Source: Dickeya zeae NCPPB 2538 (GTDB lineage: Bacteria; Pseudomonadota; Gammaproteobacteria; Enterobacterales; Enterobacteriaceae). Taken from it: a stretch of 64,000 bases of DNA. The first letter of the stretch is position 1; every line of letters begins with the position of its first letter. Below, in pieces: positions 24,875 to 33,490 of the stretch. Location of the stretch: the NCBI RefSeq assembly GCF_000406165.1, contig NZ_CM001977.1:3804808-3868807 (forward strand), read 5' to 3'. The notes under the pieces were generated by a model. It was given only the letters and a program-made list of their open reading frames with translations. It had not been told where the DNA came from and did no database searches. The position numbers and the translations under genes are program-made.

Positions 24875-25685
24875 TCGCGTCCATCAAGGCCACTTCGCGC
24901 GTAAGCGCTTTGGCCAGAATTTTCTCAACGATCAGTTCGTGATCGACAGTATTGTTTCCGCCATCCACCCGCAGCCGGGTCAGGCCATGGTGGAAATCGG
25001 CCCCGGTCTGGGGGCGTTAACTATTCCTGTCGGCGAACGTATCGACCGCTTTACCGTCGTCGAACTGGACCGCGATCTGGCCGCCCGGCTGGAAGTGCAT
25101 CCGACGCTCAAGGACAAGCTGACCATCATCCAGCAGGACGCGATGACAGTGGACTTTGCCGCACTGTCACAACAGGCGGGACAACCGCTGCGGGTTTTTG
25201 GTAACCTGCCGTATAATATTTCGACACCGCTGATGTTCCACCTGTTCAGCTATACTCAGGCTATTCACGACATGCACTTCATGTTGCAAAAAGAAGTGGT
25301 CAACCGGCTGGTGGCAGGGCCAAACAGCAAGGCTTATGGTCGTCTGAGTGTGATGGCGCAGTACTATTGTCAGGTTATTCCGGTGCTTGAAGTGCCGCCG
25401 ACCGCCTTCAAACCGGCCCCCAAAGTGGATTCTGCGGTAGTGCGGTTGGTACCGCACACGGCATCGCCTTATCCGGCTGTGGATACCCGTATCCTGAGCC
25501 GGATTACCACGGAAGCCTTTAATCAGCGACGTAAAACGCTGCGTAACAGTCTGGGTAACCTGTTCACGCCAGAGCAATTGACGGCACTGGAAGTGGACCC
25601 TAACACCCGGGCTGAAAACGTCACTATTGCGCAATATTGCCGTCTGGCCGAGTGGCTGACCGCGCACCCCACATCGCAGGAATAA
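24867..25685 (+). CDS. rsmA: 16S rRNA adenine-N6 dimethyltransferase (KsgA)
   Basis: SAM-dependent enzyme that dimethylates A1518 and A1519 in helix 45 of 16S rRNA late in 30S assembly; loss gives kasugamycin resistance. 272 residues, with FGQNFLND, the SAM motif VEIGPGLGALT, the acidic loop VVELDRDLA and the catalytic motif GNLPYNIST. The ATG at 24867 lies inside the end of pdxA (overlap 8 nt), matching the family N-terminus MNNRVHQGHFARKRFGQ. apaG follows after 15 nt. Confidence 0.96.
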   Translation: MNNRVHQGHFARKRFGQNFLNDQFVIDSIVSAIHPQPGQAMVEIGPGLGALTIPVGERIDRFTVVELDRDLAARLEVHPTLKDKLTIIQQDAMTVDFAALSQQAGQPLRVFGNLPYNISTPLMFHLFSYTQAIHDMHFMLQKEVVNRLVAGPNSKAYGRLSVMAQYYCQVIPVLEVPPTAFKPAPKVDSAVVRLVPHTASPYPAVDTRILSRITTEAFNQRRKTLRNSLGNLFTPEQLTALEVDPNTRAENVTIAQYCRLAEWLTAHPTSQE

Positions 25686-25700
25686 GCTGGAGTTGTCGTC

Positions 25701-26078
25701 ATGATGAATGCGCCCCGAGTGTGTATACAGGTTCAGAGCTTCTATGTGGAAGCGCAATCTCAGCCAGAAGAAGGCCGTTTCGTCTTCGCGTATACCATCA
25801 CCATCCGCAATCTCGGTCGTCATGACGTCAAACTGCTTAGCCGCTACTGGATGATTACCAACGGCAACGGCAAACAAACTGAAGTACAGGGTGAAGGCGT
25901 GATCGGCCTGCAACCTGTCATTCAGCCGGGCAGCGAATTCCAGTATACCAGCGGAGCCATTCTGGAAACGCCGATGGGCACCATGGAAGGTCATTACCAG
26001 ATGATTGATCATCAGGGTGAAACATTTCAGGTTCCCATTACGGTATTCCGCCTGGCCATTCCCTCACTGATACATTGA
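25701..26078 (+). CDS. apaG: ApaG domain protein (Co2+/Mg2+ efflux-associated)
   Basis: Small fibronectin-III-like protein, 125 residues, matching E. coli ApaG (PRVCIQVQSFYVEAQSQPEE, RYWMITNGNGKQTEVQGEGV, YTSGAILETPMGTMEGHYQM). In Salmonella its homologue CorD affects cobalt and magnesium sensitivity; the biochemical role is unclear. Tandem ATGs occur at 25701 and 25704; the first gives the E. coli-like length. It lies between rsmA and apaH, 6 nt before apaH, within one operon. Confidence 0.94.
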   Translation: MMNAPRVCIQVQSFYVEAQSQPEEGRFVFAYTITIRNLGRHDVKLLSRYWMITNGNGKQTEVQGEGVIGLQPVIQPGSEFQYTSGAILETPMGTMEGHYQMIDHQGETFQVPITVFRLAIPSLIH

Positions 26079-26084
26079 AAGACT

Positions 26085-26936
26085 ATGGCTACCTATCTTA
26101 TTGGCGACGTTCACGGCTGTGCCGTCGAGCTCAAAGCGTTGCTGGCGCAAGTTGCGTTTAACCCTGAGAGCGATACGCTGTGGCTGACCGGCGATCTGGT
26201 CGCGCGTGGCCCCGATTCGCTGGACGTGCTGCGCTATGTGCGCTCATTGGGCGATTCAGTACGTATGGTGCTCGGCAACCACGATCTCCATCTCCTGGCG
26301 GTATACGCGGGTATCAGTCGCAATAAACCCAAAGATCGTCTGGATCCGCTGCTGTCGGCACCGGACGCGGACGACTTGATCAACTGGCTGCGACGCCAGC
26401 CGCTGCTGCAGGTAGATGAAGAACGTAAGCTGGTGATGGCCCACGCCGGTATCACGCCGCAATGGGATCTGGACACCGCCAAAATGTGCGCGAGAGAAGT
26501 CGAAGCGATCCTCAGCAGCGACAGCTACCCGCTGTTTCTGGATGCGATGTACGGCGACATGCCAAACCATTGGAGCCCGGAATTGAGTGGGCTGGCGCGT
26601 TTGCGCTTTAGTACCAACGTATTTACCCGCATGCGCTACTGCTTTTCAGGCGGTCAGCTCGATATGCTGTGTAAAGAGGCGCCCTCACAGGCACCGTCGC
26701 TGCTTAAGCCCTGGTTTGCACTACCGGGCCCGGTTCCAACCGAATACGCTATTGCGTTTGGTCACTGGGCATCATTGGAAGGAAAAGGCACACCGGAAGG
26801 TATCTACGCGCTGGATACCGGCTGCTGCTGGGGTGGCGCACTCACTTGTTTGCGTTGGGACGATAAGCGCTATTTCACGCAACCGTCACTCTCATCCAAT
26901 ACCGAGTTTTCTGGCGATATCGCGCTGAACGGATAA
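26085..26936 (+). CDS. apaH: Diadenosine tetraphosphatase (symmetrical)
   Basis: Cuts Ap4A to two ADP and, in E. coli, also removes Np4 caps from RNA. 283 residues of the metallophosphatase fold with GDVHG, GDLVARGPDS, GNHD and a later GH motif (AFGHWASLEG). The length and sequence match E. coli ApaH. It is the last gene of the lptD-surA-pdxA-rsmA-apaG-apaH cluster. The C-terminal segment after RYFTQPSL is variable. A minus-strand small gene and its hairpin follow. Confidence 0.96.
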   Translation: MATYLIGDVHGCAVELKALLAQVAFNPESDTLWLTGDLVARGPDSLDVLRYVRSLGDSVRMVLGNHDLHLLAVYAGISRNKPKDRLDPLLSAPDADDLINWLRRQPLLQVDEERKLVMAHAGITPQWDLDTAKMCAREVEAILSSDSYPLFLDAMYGDMPNHWSPELSGLARLRFSTNVFTRMRYCFSGGQLDMLCKEAPSQAPSLLKPWFALPGPVPTEYAIAFGHWASLEGKGTPEGIYALDTGCCWGGALTCLRWDDKRYFTQPSLSSNTEFSGDIALNG

Positions 26937-26939
26937 GTA

Positions 26940-26992
26940 AAAACGCCCCTTATCCCCAGCCGTGCCAATGTCATAGCAACGAAAAGGGCGTC
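26940..26992 (-). terminator. Possible terminator after the small leftward gene
   Basis: ACGCCCTTTT (complement of 26983-26992) and AAGGGGCGT (complement of 26944-26952) form an imperfect stem around a long loop, followed on the minus strand by TTTTTAC. It overlaps the end of the small gene at 26971-27165. The loop is long, so it may be a weak signal. Confidence 0.4.
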
Positions 26993-27165
26993 CCAGACTG
27001 AACCTTTTGGGATGACTGCTCGGCTGACGCCTCGGCGGGAATCGACCAGATGCCGCCGCCAAGGAATCCGGCCAAACCAACAACTTCCAGATCACCGGAG
27101 GGCAATTCACGGCGACGTGGATCGCTCAAACGGTCAGTATTCAGATTGCGGTTGCTATTCGTCAT
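26971..27165 (-). CDS. Small protein of unknown function (64 aa)
   Basis: I do not recognise this protein. It starts with ATG at 27165 behind GGAGA at an 8-nt gap, which supports real translation. The N-terminal half is charged (MTNSNRNLNTDRLSDPRRRE). A glycine-rich hydrophobic stretch follows (VVGLAGFLGGGIWSIPAEA), then a Ser/Gln-rich tail ending FSLL. There is no signal peptide or Cys. It stands alone between convergent apaH and folA, with a possible terminator. The GG-containing centre recalls precursor peptides of bacteriocins, but no maturation or transport genes are near, so that is not claimed. Confidence 0.5.
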   Translation of the reverse strand: MTNSNRNLNTDRLSDPRRRELPSGDLEVVGLAGFLGGGIWSIPAEASAEQSSQKVQSGTPFSLL

Positions 27166-27331
27166 GCATACGGTCTCCGACCTATCAAATGCCTATCAAA
27201 CACAGCGATTTACTGACATCGTTGATTTAACAACGAAAGCGGTTACTCATCTTTATACTAACGATGACAGATGACGAAAATGTGTCTTACGGGTTGATAA
27301 GCATGAAAAGCCTTTTGCTGTGGGAACAGAA

Positions 27332-27362
27332 AACGAAAAAACCCGTCATAAGACGGGTTTAG
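27332..27362 (-). terminator. folA terminator
   Basis: AAACCCGTCTTATGACGGGTTT on the minus strand (27339-27360): ACCCGTC pairs with GACGGGT, followed by a T-run opposite 27336-27341. It lies about 50 bp beyond the folA stop. Confidence 0.88.
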
Positions 27363-27411
27363 CTGGCTGTCTGGCGTATTACCGGCAGAGCGTTATCGCA
27401 GGCAAGCACTC

Positions 27412-27894
27412 TTAGCGACGGTCGAGGATTTCGAAGCAATAACTGTGAGAGTTTTGCTCATCGGCATCATGGAATTCACTGAACGTCGATACCCACTCAT
27501 CCGGTTCGTAATCCGGGAAATGGGTATCGCCTTCTACCTCAGCGTCAATATGGGTCAGATACAGGCGGCCTGCTTGCGGCAGCATCTGCTGATAAATGCT
27601 GCCTCCGCCGATCACCATCACTTCTTCCACGTCGCCAGCGGCTGCCAGCGCCGCGTCCAGCGACGTCGCCCAGGTTACCCGGTCATCGTCGCCCGGTTGA
27701 CTGCTCACCACAATGTTCAGTCGTCCCGGCAGCGGCCGCCCGATAGAGCGGAACGTATTACGCCCCATAATCACCGGTTTGTTGAGTGTGTTGCGCTTAA
27801 ACCACGCCAAATCAGCTGGCAGGTGCCACGGCATGGCGTTCTCCATTCCGATCACACGATCCACTGCCAGTGCGGCAATCAAACTAATCACCAT
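27412..27894 (-). CDS. folA: Dihydrofolate reductase
   Basis: Reduces dihydrofolate to tetrahydrofolate with NADPH; the trimethoprim target. 160 residues. The active-site block GMENAMPWHLPADLAWFK includes Met21, Trp23 and the catalytic Asp28 (E. coli Asp27; one extra N-terminal residue here). NADPH-binding GRNTFRSIGRPLPGR and VIGGGSIYQQMLP follow. It ends FEILDRR as in E. coli. Its usual neighbour apaH lies downstream on the opposite strand. No resistance-type changes are obvious by eye. Confidence 0.96.
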   Translation of the reverse strand: MVISLIAALAVDRVIGMENAMPWHLPADLAWFKRNTLNKPVIMGRNTFRSIGRPLPGRLNIVVSSQPGDDDRVTWATSLDAALAAAGDVEEVMVIGGGSIYQQMLPQAGRLYLTHIDAEVEGDTHFPDYEPDEWVSTFSEFHDADEQNSHSYCFEILDRR

Positions 27895-28041
27895 GGTAAA
27901 ACCCTACAGGCTACAAAATTGGTGCCACTATACGGAAAGCCTGCCCATGCGTCGATATGATTACCGGGTCGTCACCCACTATTTAAGAGAACACTGAATG
28001 CCTTAAAAGAGCACCGAATCCTTAAACAGAAAGCCGAAGCG

Positions 28042-28512
28042 TTATACTCCCGGACGTTTACGATAAATCCAGATCCCCGGTAACGACAGCCCGATAGACA
28101 GTGCCCCAACGATAAAACTGGCCTTCAGGAAGTTGGTGATCAGCGTTTGCATTAACGCTTCACTGTATCCATACCGGGAAAGCTGCACGACCGAAATCAT
28201 CGCCGTATAGGCTGAAATCCCGGGGAACATCGGGATCACCGCTGCGACGGTAAAGACTTTAGGGTGAGCCAGAAACCAGCGGGACCAGCGAATGCCGATA
28301 ATCCCCACCATAATCGATGCCACAAAGGTCGCCAGCTCGATAGGAATACCGAAGCGAATCATCAGAAAGCGCACACTATGCCCCAGTGCGCCGAGTAGCG
28401 CGCAATACGGCAACGCCCGCATCGGTACGTTAAATACCATAGCGAACCCGACCGCTGGCACCGCCGCCAGCACCATGTCCTGAATTAACGCCCAAACCAG
28501 TTCAATCACCAT
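28042..28512 (-). CDS. yjjB: YjjB, ThrE-family exporter subunit
   Basis: Small inner-membrane protein with the C-terminal ThrE fold (DUF3815), four or five membrane segments (for example FVASIMVGIIGIRW and IPMFPGISAYTAMISV). About 156 residues. With YjjP it forms a split ThrE-type exporter; in E. coli the pair is reported to export succinate. The ATG at 28512 overlaps the yjjP stop by 7 nt, giving MVIELVWALIQDM. An alternative start at 28527 adds five residues inside yjjP. In E. coli yjjPB is elsewhere on the chromosome, so the position next to folA is a lineage feature. Confidence 0.9.
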   Translation of the reverse strand: MVIELVWALIQDMVLAAVPAVGFAMVFNVPMRALPYCALLGALGHSVRFLMIRFGIPIELATFVASIMVGIIGIRWSRWFLAHPKVFTVAAVIPMFPGISAYTAMISVVQLSRYGYSEALMQTLITNFLKASFIVGALSIGLSLPGIWIYRKRPGV

Positions 28513-29279
28513 CCGTGCAGCCCCCATATCACCATTGCCGTTACCACACCAATACAGGTCGACAGCGTCAGCAGGCTGGCCATCGTCCAGCGTGCCAACC
28601 CGGTGTTCACATGGCCTTTAAACATATCGGCGACCGCATTGATCAGCGGAAAACCAGGTACCAGCAACAACACGCTCGCCGCCATCGCCACGGAGGAGCT
28701 GTGTTCAAGGCCGGGCACACGCATCAGCAACCCGGATACCGACGTCGCCACAAATGCGGTAATACAGAAATTGATCAACGGATTAAGGTGCCGGGCGGTC
28801 AAAACCTGGCGAACATACATCGCCATGCCGCTGGCAATCAGCGTCACCAGAAACGCATCCCAACCGCCGCCGTTTAAACGGCTAAAACAGCCGCACGACA
28901 ACGCCACGATGGTCACCATCAGCCAACGCGGGTAACGCAACGGTTTAATATGACTAAAGCGCTTTGCCACACCCGCCACATCCAGCAGTTTATGTTCTGC
29001 CATGATCACAACACGCTGCACTTCCGTCACCACATGCATGTTGATGCCTCTGTCCACATTTTTACGGGTGGATGTCAGGCAATGCCCCTGCATAATGGTG
29101 GTCAGCACTATTGCGTTAGCCGAAATCGAGCTTTCTACCGCGTCCATGCCCAGTGCCACACCAAGTCGTGACGAAAGTTGCTCGACCAACATACTTTCCG
29201 CACCATGCTGCAACAGCAGCAGTGCGCACTGAATACACAATCGGGTAATATCCCGCTGCTGTGTGGTTTCATTTACCAT
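28506..29279 (-). CDS. yjjP: YjjP, ThrE-family exporter subunit
   Basis: Inner-membrane partner of YjjB, carrying the N-terminal ThrE domain (DUF1212). About 257 residues: a soluble N-terminal region (ITRLCIQCALLLLQHGAESM, DAVESSISANAIVLT) and then five membrane segments (MVTIVALSCGCFSRL, VAMAASVLLLVPGFPLINAV). The ATG at 29279 is preferred; the frame extends to a TTG at 29309 with no homology. It overlaps yjjB, so both are made together. The intergenic region with the LysE-type gene is AT-rich and probably holds divergent promoters. Confidence 0.9.
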   Translation of the reverse strand: MVNETTQQRDITRLCIQCALLLLQHGAESMLVEQLSSRLGVALGMDAVESSISANAIVLTTIMQGHCLTSTRKNVDRGINMHVVTEVQRVVIMAEHKLLDVAGVAKRFSHIKPLRYPRWLMVTIVALSCGCFSRLNGGGWDAFLVTLIASGMAMYVRQVLTARHLNPLINFCITAFVATSVSGLLMRVPGLEHSSSVAMAASVLLLVPGFPLINAVADMFKGHVNTGLARWTMASLLTLSTCIGVVTAMVIWGLHGW

Positions 29280-29439
29280 CTTACACTTCGTCCCCTGTCC
29301 TGAGTACAACCACTATAAGCGTGGTTTTTATAAGTTTATTAACATTTCAAATCGATGATTGATAGTGCGAAAAAATGCCACTGACGGTATTATGCCCACC
29401 TTTTTTCGTCGAATCCTTGATTGTCATACGTGATCCATC

Positions 29440-30054
29440 ATGCTTGAAACCTCTTTATTCGTGGCGACCATCGCTGCACTGGGGATGATATCTCCCGGCC
29501 CGGACTTTTTTCTGGTGATCAAAAACGCGGTACGTTACCCACGGCTGGCCGCCATGATGACCACTGTCGGTGTTATCGCGGGTGTCGCCACCCATATGGC
29601 GTATTGTGTCGCCGGTCTGGCGGTCGTCATCACCACCACGCCCTGGCTATTCAGCCTGCTGAAATATGTCGGTGCCGCTTACCTGATCTGGCTGGGCATT
29701 CAGGCACTGTGCTCACGCGGCGGCAGTAAACTGGATTTGTCCGGCCTGACGCCACAGCGCGTTGGATTGTGGAAAGCCTTCCTCCAGGGCTATCTCTGCA
29801 ACCTGCTGAACCCGAAAGCAACACTGTTTTTTCTGGCGGTATTCACCCAGGTGTTGGGGCTGAACTCCAGCATGGGGGAAAAGTTGTGGTACGCCGGGAT
29901 AATCCTGGGATTGACGCTGATCTGGTGGCCGCTACTGGTTATTCTGATTCAGAGCGAACCAGTACGTCGCGGTCTGACCAAAGCGCAAAAGCTGATCGAC
30001 AAACTGCTTGGTGGCGTGTTGATTACGCTGGGCATCAAAGTTGCCTTAAGCTAA
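29440..30054 (+). CDS. LysE/RhtB-family amino-acid exporter
   Basis: Inner-membrane exporter of the LysE superfamily, 204 residues with about six membrane segments. The N-terminal signature GMISPGPDFFLVIKNAVRYP and central LNPKATLFFLAVF are typical of RhtB/RhtC-type proteins, which export threonine, homoserine or related amino acids. The exact substrate cannot be read from sequence. It is divergent from yjjPB, another exporter pair of the ThrE type, so the locus may deal with efflux of amino or organic acids. A strong hairpin ends the gene at 30078-30112. Confidence 0.88.
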   Translation: MLETSLFVATIAALGMISPGPDFFLVIKNAVRYPRLAAMMTTVGVIAGVATHMAYCVAGLAVVITTTPWLFSLLKYVGAAYLIWLGIQALCSRGGSKLDLSGLTPQRVGLWKAFLQGYLCNLLNPKATLFFLAVFTQVLGLNSSMGEKLWYAGIILGLTLIWWPLLVILIQSEPVRRGLTKAQKLIDKLLGGVLITLGIKVALS

Positions 30055-30072
30055 ATACGCCCTGATAACAGA

Positions 30073-30116
30073 CGAAAAAAACCGACCTGATGCCACGCAT
30101 CAGGCCGGTTTTATTT
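30073..30116. terminator. Bidirectional terminator between the LysE-type gene and carB
   Basis: AAACCGACCTGATG and CATCAGGCCGGTTT form a long stem around CCACG, with A-run before and TTTTATTTTT after (30074-30118). It serves the rightward exporter gene and, through the A-run, the leftward carAB transcript. Confidence 0.9.
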
Positions 30117-30178
30117 TTCATGATTGACCTTTCACGATTTCACGACAACGCGCCTGAACCCAGACGCGTTTTTAGCCA

Positions 30179-33100
30179 TTATCCCTGAATACGGGCATGC
30201 ATTTCCTGAACGGAAATGACCTGCTCGGTTGGGTCGGCGTTCAGCGACATCGCTGTAGCAAAACCGCCGTTCATGGTGGTGTCGTAATGCACTTTATACT
30301 GCAGCGCACTGCGGCGAATCAGTTTGGAATCTTCGATCGCCTGACGACCTGCCGTGGTATTGACGATGTAGGTGTACTCGCCATTCTTGATGCGGTCCTG
30401 AATATGTGGACGGCCTTCATGCACCTTGTTCACCAAACGCGGATTGATACCGGCTTCACCCAACACCACCGCAGTGCCGTGAGTCGCATCCAGTTCAAAA
30501 CCGTGCTTGAGCAGCTTGGCCGCCAAATCCACCACGCGAGCCTTGTCACCCTCACGTACCGACAGCAACGCGCGGCCGGTTTTCTTCATCGGAGAGTTAC
30601 TGCCCAGCATTGCCTTGGCGAAGGCTTCGGCAAAGGTCCGTCCCACGCCCATCACTTCACCGGTAGAACGCATTTCCGGCCCGAGGATCGGGTCCACACC
30701 TGGGAATTTATTAAACGGCAGCACCACTTCCTTAACGGAATAGTACGGCGGGATCACCTCTTTGGTGACGCCCTGCTGCGCCAGCGTTTGCCCAACCATC
30801 ACACGGGCCGCCACTTTCGCCAGCGGAACCCCTGTGGCTTTGGAAACAAACGGCACGGTACGCGCCGCACGCGGGTTCACCTCAATCAGGTACACTTCGT
30901 TGTTTTTCACCGCGAACTGCACATTCATCAGGCCACGCACCGCAAGCTCGAACGCCAGTTTTTCTACCTGCTGACGCATCACATCCTGAATCTCTTTGCT
31001 CAGGGTATACGCTGGCAGCGAACAGGCCGAGTCACCGGAGTGCACACCCGCCTGCTCGATATGTTCCATGATGCCGCCAATCAATACGCGCTCACCGTCG
31101 CAGATAGCGTCCACATCCACTTCCACCGCGTCATCCAGGAAACGGTCCAGCAGTACCGGCGCATCGTTGGAAACGCTGACCGCTGTCTGGAAGTAACGAC
31201 GCAAATCGATTTCGTCATACACGATTTCCATCGCCCGGCCACCCAGTACGTAAGACGGGCGCACCACCAGCGGATAGCCGATGTTAACGGCTTTTTCCAC
31301 CGCCTGGTCGATGGTGCTGACCGTGGCGTTGGCCGGTTGCTTCAGGCCAAGGCGGTTGACCGCCTGCTGGAAGCGCTCACGGTCTTCCGCACGGTCAATA
31401 GCATCCGGGCTGGTGCCGATCACTGGCACACCCGCGGCCTCAAGCTGGCGCGCCAATTTCAGCGGCGTCTGTCCGCCATACTGCACGATCACGCCCTTCG
31501 GCTGCTCAATGCGCACGATCTCCAGCACGTCTTCCAACGTTACCGGCTCGAAGTAGAGGCGATCGGAAGTATCGTAATCGGTGGAGACGGTTTCCGGGTT
31601 GCAGTTGACCATAATGGTTTCATAGCCGTCTTCACGCAGCGCCAGCGCCGCATGCACACAGCAATAGTCAAACTCAATCCCCTGACCGATACGGTTGGGG
31701 CCACCACCCAGCACCATGATCTTGTCACGATCCTGATTCGGGTTGGCCTCGCACTCCTCGTCATACGTGGAGTACATGTAGGCGGTATCGGTGGCGAACT
31801 CAGCGGCACAGGTATCTACACGCTTGTAGACCGGGTGCAGATCATATTTGTAACGCAGCTTGCGGATTTCACCTTCTGATACACCGGCCAGTTTTGCCAG
31901 ACGTGCATCGGCAAAACCTTTGCGTTTGAGCAAACGCAGGAATTCTTTCGTCAGGCCGTTAGCGCCTTGTTCTGCCACCTGCTCTTCCAGACGCACCAGT
32001 TCTTCAATTTGCACCAGGAACCAGCGGTCAATGTTGGTCAGGTTGAATACGCCGTCAACCGACATGCCTGCGCGGAACGCATCCGCCAGATACCAGATAC
32101 GGTCGCCGCCGGCGTCTTTCAATTCGCGGCGGATTTTAGTCAGCGCTTCTGGATCGTCCAGACTCACTTTAGGATCGAAACCGGTCGCCCCGACTTCCAG
32201 ACCACGCAGCGCTTTCTGCAACGACTCCTGTTGGGTACGGCCGATCGCCATCACTTCGCCCACCGATTTCATCTGCGTGGTTAGACGATCGTTAGCACCA
32301 GCGAATTTTTCGAAGTTAAAGCGCGGGATCTTGGTAACCACATAATCGATGGACGGTTCGAACGATGCCGGGGTACGCCCGCCGGTAATATCATTCATCA
32401 GTTCATCAAGCGTATAACCCACCGCCAGTTTGGCCGCGATCTTGGCGATCGGGAAACCGGTCGCTTTGGAAGCCAGCGCCGAGGAGCGGGATACACGCGG
32501 GTTCATTTCGATAACGATCAGACGCCCGGTTTTCGGATTAACCGCAAACTGCACGTTGGATCCGCCGGTTTCTACCCCGATTTCACGCAGTACCGCCATC
32601 GAGGCGTTACGCATGATTTGGTATTCTTTGTCGGTCAGGGTTTGTGCTGGTGCGACAGTGATAGAGTCACCGGTGTGGATCCCCATCGCATCAAGGTTTT
32701 CGATAGAGCAGACGATGATGCAGTTATCGTTTTTATCCCGCACCACTTCCATTTCATACTCTTTCCAGCCGATCAACGATTCGTCGATCAACAGTTCCTT
32801 GGTCGGTGACAAATCCAGACCACGGGTACAAATTTCTTCGAACTCTTCACGGTTATAAGCAATACCACCGCCCGTGCCACCCATGGTGAAAGACGGGCGA
32901 ATGATGCAGGGATACCCGACATCCGCCGCCACCGCCAGCGCTTCGTCCATATTGTGGGCAATGCCGGAACGAGCGGTTTCAAGGCCGATTTTTTTCATCG
33001 CGATATCGAAACGGCGACGATCTTCCGCTTTATCGATGGCATCAGCAGTCGCGCCAATCATGGTCACGCCGAACTCTGCCAGCACCCCCTGACGTTCCAG

Positions 33101-33403
33101 TTCCAGCGCACAGTTCAGCGCCGTCTGACCGCCCATTGTCGGCAACACGGCATCCGGACGTTCTTTTTCGATGATTTTGCGCACCACTTCCCAGTGGATC
33201 GGTTCAATGTAGGTGGCGTCGGCCATCTCCGGGTCGGTCATAATCGTAGCCGGGTTGGAGTTCACCAGAATCACGCGGTAGCCTTCTTCACGCAGCGCCT
33301 TACACGCCTGAGCGCCGGAGTAGTCAAACTCGCACGCCTGACCGATCACGATCGGACCGGCACCGAGAATCAGGATACTTTTTATGTCTGTACGTTTTGG
33401 CAT
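30179..33403 (-). CDS. carB: Carbamoyl-phosphate synthase, large subunit
   Basis: Makes carbamoyl phosphate from bicarbonate, ammonia (from CarA) and two ATP, for pyrimidines and arginine. 1074 residues: two homologous ATP-grasp halves (start MPKRTDIKSILILGAGPIVI; second half MVLGGGPNRIGQGIEFDYCC) and a C-terminal allosteric domain (about 937-1074) for UMP, IMP and ornithine. Full length and matching E. coli, ending QEMHARIQG. It follows carA after 87 nt. carAB is transcribed leftward from the regulatory region at 34640-34775. Confidence 0.97.
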   Translation of the reverse strand: MPKRTDIKSILILGAGPIVIGQACEFDYSGAQACKALREEGYRVILVNSNPATIMTDPEMADATYIEPIHWEVVRKIIEKERPDAVLPTMGGQTALNCALELERQGVLAEFGVTMIGATADAIDKAEDRRRFDIAMKKIGLETARSGIAHNMDEALAVAADVGYPCIIRPSFTMGGTGGGIAYNREEFEEICTRGLDLSPTKELLIDESLIGWKEYEMEVVRDKNDNCIIVCSIENLDAMGIHTGDSITVAPAQTLTDKEYQIMRNASMAVLREIGVETGGSNVQFAVNPKTGRLIVIEMNPRVSRSSALASKATGFPIAKIAAKLAVGYTLDELMNDITGGRTPASFEPSIDYVVTKIPRFNFEKFAGANDRLTTQMKSVGEVMAIGRTQQESLQKALRGLEVGATGFDPKVSLDDPEALTKIRRELKDAGGDRIWYLADAFRAGMSVDGVFNLTNIDRWFLVQIEELVRLEEQVAEQGANGLTKEFLRLLKRKGFADARLAKLAGVSEGEIRKLRYKYDLHPVYKRVDTCAAEFATDTAYMYSTYDEECEANPNQDRDKIMVLGGGPNRIGQGIEFDYCCVHAALALREDGYETIMVNCNPETVSTDYDTSDRLYFEPVTLEDVLEIVRIEQPKGVIVQYGGQTPLKLARQLEAAGVPVIGTSPDAIDRAEDRERFQQAVNRLGLKQPANATVSTIDQAVEKAVNIGYPLVVRPSYVLGGRAMEIVYDEIDLRRYFQTAVSVSNDAPVLLDRFLDDAVEVDVDAICDGERVLIGGIMEHIEQAGVHSGDSACSLPAYTLSKEIQDVMRQQVEKLAFELAVRGLMNVQFAVKNNEVYLIEVNPRAARTVPFVSKATGVPLAKVAARVMVGQTLAQQGVTKEVIPPYYSVKEVVLPFNKFPGVDPILGPEMRSTGEVMGVGRTFAEAFAKAMLGSNSPMKKTGRALLSVREGDKARVVDLAAKLLKHGFELDATHGTAVVLGEAGINPRLVNKVHEGRPHIQDRIKNGEYTYIVNTTAGRQAIEDSKLIRRSALQYKVHYDTTMNGGFATAMSLNADPTEQVISVQEMHARIQG

Positions 33404-33490
33404 TTTTCGCTCCTGCGAACCCGTTTACTCACCGCCGCGCTGGTACTTTCGCCCTGTTCTTTTATCGCAGCGTGACTAAACGGATTCTGA

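Noticed and set aside
26971..27165. Small gene as a lasso or microcin precursor
   Set aside because: A GG-containing core alone is weak evidence and no maturation, protease or export genes lie nearby.
30197..31879. 560-codon frame antisense to carB
   Set aside because: Same reason: long antisense frames arise in highly conserved GC-rich genes; His/Arg-rich composition is typical of such shadows.
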